Shown here one piece after another: positions 1 through 8,334 of a stretch of DNA of 14,583 bases; within the stretch, counting starts at the first letter, position 1; each line of letters starts with the position of its first letter. The notes under the pieces are model-generated. The model was given only the letters and a program-made list of their open reading frames with translations. It was not told the DNA's origin and did no database searches. Position numbers and translations under genes: made by a program. The DNA comes from JBKQHQ01 sp052148715. Its GTDB lineage: Bacteria; Pseudomonadota; Alphaproteobacteria; Rhizobiales; Xanthobacteraceae. The DNA lies in NCBI GenBank assembly GCA_052148715.1, contig JBKQHQ010000249.1, positions 1 through 14,583 of the forward strand, read 5' to 3'.

Positions 1-2
1 TT

Positions 3-209
3 AACAGCGACTGGATTGAGAAGTGCCTTGCGCATGAGGACGGCCGATCCTCTCGCGGCGTCTACAACAAGGCCGAATACGAAGTACAGCGTCGGCACAT
101 GATGCAGGAATGGTCGGACATCGTTGACGCGTGGATAAGCGGTCGAAAGTACGTGCCGACGCTTATCCCGGCCTCGATGCCGGTTCTTGAGCCCGACCCG
201 GCGCTTTGA
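3..209 (+). CDS. Tyrosine integrase, C-terminal end (5' part outside window)
   Basis: The first 68 codons in the window, ending at TGA 207-209, are the C-terminus of a tyrosine recombinase of the phage/P4-like integrase class. These enzymes cut and rejoin DNA at attachment sites to insert or excise an island. What shows this is a block with the usual end of the catalytic domain: W-I-E-K-C-L-A-H near codons 4-11, then G-V-Y-N-K-A-E-Y, then the charged helix Q-R-R-H-M-M-Q-E-W. The tyrosine at codon 21 (63-65) is the probable nucleophile and the histidine of LAH belongs to the active site. The short tail after the last helix is rich in proline. The start, the N-terminal arm-binding domain and the rest of the active site lie to the left of the window, as would the attachment site. 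Its 3' end overlaps the opposite-strand alpA gene by 47 bp. Whether the gene is intact cannot be judged. Confidence 0.85.
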   Translation, partial: NSDWIEKCLAHEDGRSSRGVYNKAEYEVQRRHMMQEWSDIVDAWISGRKYVPTLIPASMPVLEPDPAL

Positions 210-459
210 CGGGGCGGGCGCGACGCTGCTGGACGTCGGGGTGTTGAGCGCGGGGGATCGGGGCGGATCTGCGTGACGCCAGCCAGGCTTCGACCTCCGC
301 CAAGTCCCAGACGACGCAACGCGGGGAAAGAGCAAAGCGCCGAGGAAACTCGCCGCGCTGCTCCATCTCGTAGATGGTGCTGTCAGCTAGCGGCACTATC
401 TGGCGCAATTGAGTCCGCCGGATCGTTCGCTTCAATGGCATTTCCGCTGGCCATACCAT
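163..459 (-). CDS. AlpA-family excisionase / transcriptional regulator
   Basis: A small DNA-binding protein of the AlpA/MerR-like winged-helix type, found next to integrases, where it acts as an excisionase or activates integrase expression. The family signature is clear: a pair of arginines (RRTQL), P-L-A-D-S-T-I-Y-E as the recognition helix, G-E-F-P-R-R-F as the turn before the wing, and V-V-W-D-L-A-E-V-E-A-W-L at the end of the domain. Domain plus a basic, proline-rich tail gives 98 residues; AlpA proteins are usually about 65-80, and the extra tail is read through the 3' end of the opposite-strand integrase gene. I chose ATG 459 because GAGGAG (466-471, read on the minus strand) sits 6 nt upstream. 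ATG 465 would have no spacing, and ATG 441 (MPLKRT...) is the other plausible start. The job (excision or regulation) is inferred from family and neighbour. Confidence 0.85.
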   Translation of the reverse strand: MVWPAEMPLKRTIRRTQLRQIVPLADSTIYEMEQRGEFPRRFALSPRCVVWDLAEVEAWLASRRSAPIPRAQHPDVQQRRARPVKAPGRAQEPASRPG

Positions 460-485
460 TTCCATCTCCTCGGGTTTCCAGTCTT

Positions 486-503
486 AAAGCGATTGAAAGC
501 GAT
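486..503. promoter_or_regulatory. Tandem 8-bp direct repeat upstream of alpA, candidate operator
   Basis: AAAGCGAT occurs at 486-493 and again at 496-503, so the two copies are 10 bp apart, about one helical turn, on the same face of the DNA. They lie 27 bp upstream of the chosen alpA start, in its expected promoter region. Excisionase-like proteins often bind short phased direct repeats, so this may be the binding site for AlpA itself. A weaker AAAGAT follows at 512-517, out of phase. Binding is inference; only the repeat is seen. Confidence 0.4.
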
Positions 504-669
504 CCTCACCGAAAGATGGAAGGCCTTCAGTTTGCCCGTCGCGGCGTGGAGGGCGCTGGGACGGAGATCGGATGGTTTTGCGGGGGGCACAGGCACAGAG
601 CGGCGATCGGTTTACAAATCGGATGCTGACGTTTTGGGTGCCAGGGATGGTCATCGACTGGTAGGCGGC

Positions 670-716
670 TAAAAGCAGAACCTCGCCTTCGATCGATCGC
701 CGGCTTCTGCTATTTA
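670..716. terminator. Inverted repeat, possible terminator-like hairpin
   Basis: The left arm at 670-680 (TAAAAGCAGAA) pairs with the right arm at 705-716 (TTCTGCTATTTA). The core of 7 bp is perfect, and with a one-base bulge the arms extend into the A-rich and T-rich flanks. The 24-base interior contains the palindrome CGATCGATCG (690-699), which could fold as an inner stem. An A-run before and a T-rich stretch after would suit a weak bidirectional terminator, but there is no uninterrupted T-tract, so it could equally be a protein-binding site or an old mobile-element end. Confidence 0.3.
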
Positions 717-811
717 GAGCACCGCCACGACGTGGTGGCCAAGCGCAAGTTCACGATCGGTGTGAGAGGGCCGCAGATATTTGCGCCTACTTGGCACTTG
801 GGAGGAAGTTG

Positions 812-1735
812 ATGACATCAGGCGCGACACCCATGACATCGCCACTGCTCTACAAGTATGTGAGCATCGCCGGCCTTCGACGGATCTTGGCGGGCTCCGT
901 TCGATTCACGCAACCGAGCGCGTTCAATGATCCCTTCGAACTATTACCGGAGATCATCGTGCCGGCCGAGGAACAGGAACGGCCGATCAGCGTGTCATTC
1001 GACATTCTGGCGGATCGTCGAGTCCAGCCTGACAAAGCGGCGGAGGCAATACCCGATGGCTGCGGATGCAGCGACGCGATGTCCCGAGATATCGTTCAGC
1101 AGCTCAATCGACTGATCGGCATACTGAGCCTCTCAAGGACCGGAAACTCCCTCCTGATGTGGTCCCACTACGCAGACCAATACGCCGGGGCGGTAGTGGC
1201 GTTTGATGGCTCCCATGACTTCTTTTCGGGGCAGATCGATATCGAATATCGCTCCACTCGGCCCAGGCGGCACGTGCAGTCCTATCTCGCCGGGACGCCG
1301 ATACCTGTGGCCGAGCTGTGCGCGAAGTCCGACCAATGGGCCTACGAGCGCGAGGTCAGGGTCATACGCCCCCTAGAGGAGTGCGAAGCATCGGGGACCG
1401 ATGTGCGGGGTTTCCCGGTTTTCGTCCGGCCAATCCCGGTCGACGCAATTAAGTCCGTGATCCTCGGCGAGCGGACGCCGGTGGTCGAGCAACGGGAAAT
1501 CTTCGCGCGCATAATGGACACTAGTATTGCGCTGTCGTTGGCAGCGATCGACCATTCGGGGTTCGCCTTCCGGGAAGAGACGATCAAGTTCGGCGCTCCT
1601 CTCTCGACCATGGGGCCGATGATGTCGCCCCGGACCGCGCACATCTTCAGCGATCTGCCGAGCCAGCGCGGCGAGTTCGCCCGATGGTTGGTTGACCACC
1701 ATCCAATGAGCAAGATCGTCAATCGACCGACGTGA
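812..1735 (+). CDS. DUF2971 domain protein
   Basis: Encodes a 307-residue protein of the DUF2971 family, whose biochemical activity is not established; members are common in mobile and defence-rich regions. The family landmarks are all visible: L-L-Y-K-Y at residues 12-16, F-T-Q-P-S-A-F-N-D-P-F-E at 32-43, L-M-W-S-H-Y-A at 115-121, and K-S-D-Q-W-A-Y-E-R-E-V-R-V at 172-184. The strongly conserved FNDPFE, W-S-H-Y and W-x-Y-E-x-E-x-R residues are intact, so it is probably functional. Start ATG 812 is chosen because GGAGG (801-805) sits 6 nt upstream; a TTG at 791 or ATG 833 are less likely. It stands alone, 153 bp from the vapB start, with its own spacer before it. No signal peptide or membrane segment is evident, so it is probably cytoplasmic. 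A defence role is inference from context only. Confidence 0.85.
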   Translation: MTSGATPMTSPLLYKYVSIAGLRRILAGSVRFTQPSAFNDPFELLPEIIVPAEEQERPISVSFDILADRRVQPDKAAEAIPDGCGCSDAMSRDIVQQLNRLIGILSLSRTGNSLLMWSHYADQYAGAVVAFDGSHDFFSGQIDIEYRSTRPRRHVQSYLAGTPIPVAELCAKSDQWAYEREVRVIRPLEECEASGTDVRGFPVFVRPIPVDAIKSVILGERTPVVEQREIFARIMDTSIALSLAAIDHSGFAFREETIKFGAPLSTMGPMMSPRTAHIFSDLPSQRGEFARWLVDHHPMSKIVNRPT

Positions 1736-1843
1736 CGGGGCGGAGAAACGCCGTAGCCGCAGGGGGTGCCTTCACCTGCGGCCCGGCCGCGCCGCCTCGA
1801 GTTAGTGCGCCCGGTGCGCAGCCCTTGCGCTCGGCCATTGTCA

Positions 1844-1869
1844 GATATACATTGCCCCTGACGTATATC
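1844..1869. promoter_or_regulatory. Inverted repeat upstream of vapB, probable VapB/VapBC operator
   Basis: GATATAC at 1844-1850 and its exact complement GTATATC at 1863-1869 form a perfect 7-bp inverted repeat with a 12-bp spacer. It ends 19 bp before the vapB start. Antitoxins with an AbrB/MazE fold bind AT-rich palindromes over their own promoter, and toxin binding tightens repression, so this fits an autoregulated site. A possible promoter overlaps it: TTGCGC (1825-1830), 17 bp, then TACATT (1848-1853), a weak match placed by eye. The four downstream genes would share this control. Confidence 0.55.
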
Positions 1870-1888
1870 CACCGAATGGAGGGCCGGA

Positions 1889-2119
1889 ATGCAAGTCGCC
1901 AAGTGGGGCAATAGTCTGGCCGTTCGCCTTCCCGCCGCCGTGGTCGAAGCGCTCGAACTCAAGGAAGGCGACGAGATCGAAATCCATGTCGCCGATGCGC
2001 GGGAACTCGCCGTCGCGCGCAAGCCGGGCCGCGACGAATTGCTGAAACGGCTTCGCGCCTTCCGCGGTCGCCTTCCGCCCGATTTCAAATTCGACCGGGA
2101 AGAGGCCAATGCCCGGTAG
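1889..2119 (+). CDS. vapB: AbrB/MazE-fold antitoxin of a VapBC module
   Basis: A 76-residue antitoxin that should bind and neutralise the adjacent PIN toxin and repress the operon. Residues 1-45 form the swapped-hairpin AbrB/MazE DNA-binding fold: the opening W-G-N-S-L-A-V-R-L-P is the family hallmark, followed by a short helix (A-V-V-E-A-L) and L-K-E-G-D-E-I-E-I. The C-terminal part (R-L-R-A-F-R-G then D-F-K-F-D-R-E) is the flexible, charged segment that usually wraps around the toxin. GGAGGG at 1878-1883 is 5 nt before ATG 1889. Its end overlaps vapC by 11 bp, the usual arrangement for coupled translation. Length and domain order are normal for the family. It is the first gene of a packed series that continues through two further genes to 4946. 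Confidence 0.9.
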   Translation: MQVAKWGNSLAVRLPAAVVEALELKEGDEIEIHVADARELAVARKPGRDELLKRLRAFRGRLPPDFKFDREEANAR

Positions 2120-2516
2120 CTTCTTCGACACCAACGTCCTCGTCTATATCGCGTCCGGCGACCCCGTGAAGGCAGATCGTGCGGAGGCGATCATCGCCGA
2201 TGGCGGCGTCATCAGCGTGCAGGTTCTGAACGAACTGGCCAATGTCGCGCGCCGCAAGATGCAGATGGCGTGGCCAGATACCCGCGCGTTTCTTTCGATG
2301 TTGCGCGGCCTGCTGACGGTCCAACCAATCACCATCGAGACGCACGAGACAGGGCTCGCGCTCGCCGAGCGCTACAATCTCTCCACTTACGACGCGATGA
2401 TCGCCGCCTCGGCGCTCCATGCCGATTGCGACACGTTGTGGTCGGAGGATATGCAACACGGCATGGCACTCGGCGAGGGGCTGCGCATCGTCAATCCGTT
2501 TCGCGCCGCGAGCTGA
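2109..2516 (+). CDS. vapC: PIN-domain ribonuclease toxin of a VapBC module
   Basis: A 135-residue PIN-domain toxin, expected to be a magnesium-dependent RNase that cuts tRNA or rRNA when freed from VapB. The acidic active-site residues are in place: D7 in F-F-D-T-N, E42 in V-L-N-E-L, D95 in S-T-Y-D-A-M-I-A-A, and D114 in S-E-D-M-Q-H-G. Length is typical and the protein ends in the usual G-L-R-I-V-N-P-F. An AGAGG at 2101-2105 precedes ATG 2109 closely, and the 11-bp overlap with vapB suggests translational coupling. Only 2 bp separate its TGA from the TTG start of the next gene, so toxin and the following gene are probably on one transcript. All catalytic residues being present argues for an active toxin; the target RNA cannot be read from the sequence. 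Confidence 0.92.
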   Translation: MPGSFFDTNVLVYIASGDPVKADRAEAIIADGGVISVQVLNELANVARRKMQMAWPDTRAFLSMLRGLLTVQPITIETHETGLALAERYNLSTYDAMIAASALHADCDTLWSEDMQHGMALGEGLRIVNPFRAAS

Positions 2517-2518
2517 CC

Positions 2519-3787
2519 TTGGACAAGAAGACAAAAGGCGCTTGGCTTCTCGCGCAGTCGAAAAATCTCGACGCCGTCACCGGCATCGGCGCCGCCCAGC
2601 TCGAAAACATTTCCTACGCCGGCCATATCGGCCGCCTCTACAATCTCCTGCGCCGCAACCTGGCCGACGATCCCAACCCCACCATATCGGGCGAGACCGT
2701 CAAGCGCGCCTGTCAGCTCAACGGCATCGACAAGCCGACGCGGGATGTCGGGTTAAACGTGCTGAAAAGCGCCGGCCGGATCGACGTCGCGAAGAACGGC
2801 GCGGTGAGCGTTCTCGGCGCCACCACGACAGCGGTGTTGGAGACGACCGCCGACATCTTTGACGACGCTGGACCATCCAACGACGAAGAGGCGGTGCTAG
2901 AACTGTCCGAGAAGGTTGCCGAACGGCCGCTCGGGCGGCAGGAGGCGACGACATTCATTGGGGATCTCTATAAACTTCCCACGGCCAAAGCCAGCGCGTT
3001 GATCGATCTTTGCAAGAGTACGGCCATTATCGATGAGGAGACTGACCGGGACCGCACCATCCTATTCAATTCGAATACCTTTCGTGACGGTCAATATGCG
3101 AAGAAAACGCTGCTGGTGCTGGAGGCCCTGACGGCCAACGAAAAGCAGCGACTTTCAGAAGTTCAGGACAAGATGCACCGCAACGGCGCCCTCTATGACG
3201 CCGACGTGAAGACGATTCTGGGTGCCGAACTGTACCGGCGCCTCATCAGCGTCGGGTTTTTCGATCGCATGGAGGTCAGCAACAGCACCGAAGCCGTCGG
3301 CTATATTGCGTCGCCGAACGATTTTCAGAAATATGGCCGGCCGTTCGAAGACGATCCGATCGACGATGCAAAGGCGCTGCTGGCCTCTCTGACCTATGGC
3401 CAAACCCGCAGCAGCTACACCCGCGGAAGCATCACCATGCCGGACGCCTTGCTCCGCGCCCTGATCGCAGGGCGCGAGATTGGCAAGAATGGCGTGCGGG
3501 CGATCGGCGAAGATTACCGCGAACTGGAAGCGCGCCAGGTGGTCAAGGTGACCGCGCGCGGCGGCGACCGCTACACGATGAAGCTGTTGAAGAAGGACGT
3601 GGGCGAACTCGCCTTGACGATCGTGCGCGGCGGCGCCGCGGCGCAGGAGGCCATCCTTCTGGATGGGTCGGCGGCGACGGCGTTCAAGGGACCGCACGCT
3701 GTGCGCAAAGAGGTCCGGGAGAAGAACAATGTCGGTGATCGCCGCTTCGTGACGGAAGCCCTCGACCGCCTGCGGAGTGGAGGCTGA
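2519..3787 (+). CDS. Uncharacterised protein, possible winged-helix partner of the downstream nuclease-like protein
   Basis: I do not recognise this 422-residue protein. Start TTG 2519 is the only usable start near the front of the conserved-looking region: it lies 2 bp after the vapC stop, with only a weak GAG upstream, which points to translational coupling with vapC. The frame is open further left, but that part is read out of frame through vapC. Residues about 57-100 (T-I-S-G-E-T-V-K through R-I-D-V then G-A-V-S-V-L-G) have the helix-turn-helix-wing rhythm of a winged helix. A second such stretch may lie near 335-375, around I-G-E-D-Y-R-E-L-E-A-R. The middle is mixed alpha/beta, with no P-loop or obvious catalytic motif. 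It is soluble, with no signal or membrane segment. The next gene starts 1 bp after its stop, so the two probably act together; a DNA-binding or regulatory subunit is a guess from that. Confidence 0.8.
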   Translation: MDKKTKGAWLLAQSKNLDAVTGIGAAQLENISYAGHIGRLYNLLRRNLADDPNPTISGETVKRACQLNGIDKPTRDVGLNVLKSAGRIDVAKNGAVSVLGATTTAVLETTADIFDDAGPSNDEEAVLELSEKVAERPLGRQEATTFIGDLYKLPTAKASALIDLCKSTAIIDEETDRDRTILFNSNTFRDGQYAKKTLLVLEALTANEKQRLSEVQDKMHRNGALYDADVKTILGAELYRRLISVGFFDRMEVSNSTEAVGYIASPNDFQKYGRPFEDDPIDDAKALLASLTYGQTRSSYTRGSITMPDALLRALIAGREIGKNGVRAIGEDYRELEARQVVKVTARGGDRYTMKLLKKDVGELALTIVRGGAAAQEAILLDGSAATAFKGPHAVRKEVREKNNVGDRRFVTEALDRLRSGG

Positions 3788-3788
3788 C

Positions 3789-4946
3789 ATGGCAGCGCGA
3801 AAAGGCGCAGATCTCGAAGAATTCGTCCGGGCGTATTTCGCCCGGCAAGGCTTTTTCGCCTTGCGCTCCGTCTCGCTGCGCTTCGAAGACGAGGAGGTCA
3901 CCGATATCGACGTGTGGTCTTACGGTCGGCAATCGGCCAGCATTCGAACACGCACGCTCATCGACGTAAAGGACAAGCGATCTCCCAAGGCTTTCGAGCG
4001 TATCCTGTGGGCCCGAGGCGTGCAGCTCGCATTGGGCTGCGATCGCGCCATTGTGGCGACGACCGACAGCAGCCAGAAGGTCGTAAGGTTCGCCCAGCAA
4101 CAGAAGGTCGCTCTGTTAAGTAAGCAGTTTCTCGACAGACTGCAGGGGAAAATCGACATCTCCGAGCGCCTTACGCTCGAGCAGTTCCTCGACAACATCC
4201 GCAAATATCCCGACCACAAGCAGGACGGCGACTGGATCAGGCAGATCGCGGACGCTAAGTCGGCCGTGGTCAGCCTGCAGCCTTACCCAGCCTTCAACAA
4301 ATCCATGTCTGTCTTCCGCTTCTTTGCGGATCGGACGCAGACCCGGTCCCAACACAGGGAACAGGCGCTCCGCTGCGCTTACTTCGCCGCCAGCCTAGCG
4401 TGCATCGCGCTCGACGCCGCGTTGGAACAGGTTCTCTACGAGGAGAGCTCAGCGCGGTATCGTGCGATTGCGGCCGGCGTCACCTATGGTGACGCGGGCG
4501 ACGCCAAGGTGCAAAAGAGCATAGAAACCGTTCTGTCCGTGATCGCCGAGGGCATGGAAAATGGGCGGGTGGTGGCGCGGCAGGCCAGGGATGCGCTCGA
4601 CAAACTCTTCGAGAATGTGCGTGCCGACATAATTGCCGAGCACTTCACGAAAGAACACAATGCCAGCATGCTTTTCGCCGTGGCGAGGGATCTTGAGGAT
4701 CGCGCCCACCGGGTCGACGGCTCGCAAATCCAGACTTTAGGCACGGAGGCCAAATCAGTTCTCGGTGTCTTCGCGGACTTTGTCCAGGTCAAGCGCGCCA
4801 GTCTATTCAACCAAAGCTCGTCTGATAATCCGCAGACCTCACCGGCGATCGTGGAAGGAAATTCCTCGCCGGAGGATGCGGAAGCAGCAGAGAGTGGCGA
4901 AACCTCAAAGAAAGCCAGCGGAGACGATCAATCGAAGTTGCTGTAG
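3789..4946 (+). CDS. Restriction-endonuclease-like (PD-(D/E)XK) protein with helical C-terminal region
   Basis: A 385-residue protein whose first 85 residues look like a PD-(D/E)XK nuclease fold. These are an N-terminal helix with E10/E11 (L-E-E-F-V-R-A-Y-F), a strand with T-D-I-D-V (D39, D41), then R-T-L-I-D-V-K-D-K with the D59-x-K61 pair, then a helix and the strand D-R-A-I-V-A-T-T. Spacing between the acidic strand and D-x-K fits this fold, so DNA cleavage is plausible, not shown. Residues about 150-345 are almost all helix, including a small-residue-rich helix near 190-215 that is too charged at its flanks to call a membrane span. The last 40 residues are Ser/Glu/Pro-rich and probably disordered. 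ATG 3789 is chosen over GTG 3777 because GGAGG (3779-3783) sits 5 nt upstream. It follows the preceding gene by 1 bp and faces the large minus-strand operon. A binding-only, inactive nuclease fold is the main alternative. Confidence 0.75.
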   Translation: MAARKGADLEEFVRAYFARQGFFALRSVSLRFEDEEVTDIDVWSYGRQSASIRTRTLIDVKDKRSPKAFERILWARGVQLALGCDRAIVATTDSSQKVVRFAQQQKVALLSKQFLDRLQGKIDISERLTLEQFLDNIRKYPDHKQDGDWIRQIADAKSAVVSLQPYPAFNKSMSVFRFFADRTQTRSQHREQALRCAYFAASLACIALDAALEQVLYEESSARYRAIAAGVTYGDAGDAKVQKSIETVLSVIAEGMENGRVVARQARDALDKLFENVRADIIAEHFTKEHNASMLFAVARDLEDRAHRVDGSQIQTLGTEAKSVLGVFADFVQVKRASLFNQSSSDNPQTSPAIVEGNSSPEDAEAAESGETSKKASGDDQSKLL

Positions 4947-5004
4947 TATCCTAGGTAAAAGACAGGGACAGCCTGACGCGATCGATCGGTGGGGCATTCA
5001 TTCC
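4947..5004. other. Convergent intergenic junction, no clear terminator
   Basis: Only 58 bp separate the stops of two convergent operons. I see no GC-rich stem with a T-run on either strand. The only structures are a weak CAGG/CCTG pair near 4963-4975 and the palindrome CGATCGATCG at 4979-4988, the same 10-mer as at 690-699. Transcripts from the two sides may therefore overlap at their 3' ends, or end through Rho. Confidence 0.4.
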
Positions 5005-8331
<3,327 letters not shown>

Positions 8332-8334
8332 CGA

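Larger units (their letters stand above)
460..811. other. Gene-poor spacer between alpA and the DUF2971 gene
   Basis: About 350 bp with no gene I can support. The open frames crossing it have no family resemblance and no matching ribosome site. It holds the alpA ribosome site (466-471), the phased repeat at 486-503, an inverted repeat at 670-716, and a smaller palindrome CCACGACGTGG at 725-735. The stretch at 730-805 could be read as a short open frame, but nothing identifies it. The promoter of the downstream DUF2971 gene should lie here, but I see no convincing -35/-10 pair. Confidence 0.5.

Noticed and set aside
273..672. Two plus-strand open frames in the spacer after alpA
   Set aside because: They overlap alpA or its control region, have no matching ribosome site and resemble no family.
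1342..2109. A 255-codon minus-strand open frame across the DUF2971 gene, spacer and vapB
   Set aside because: It opposes two recognisable genes and has low-complexity Ser/Arg-rich composition typical of a shadow frame.
2270..2518. Longer form of the 2519-3787 gene starting at ATG 2270
   Set aside because: The extra 83 codons are read out of frame through vapC, are rich in arginine and lack any family-like pattern. VapC in the other frame has all its PIN residues.
4350..4450. A membrane-spanning helix in the nuclease-like protein
   Set aside because: The segment is rich in Ala and hydrophobic residues but is interrupted by Arg, Cys, Asp and Glu and is flanked by charged helices, so a soluble helical bundle is more likely.
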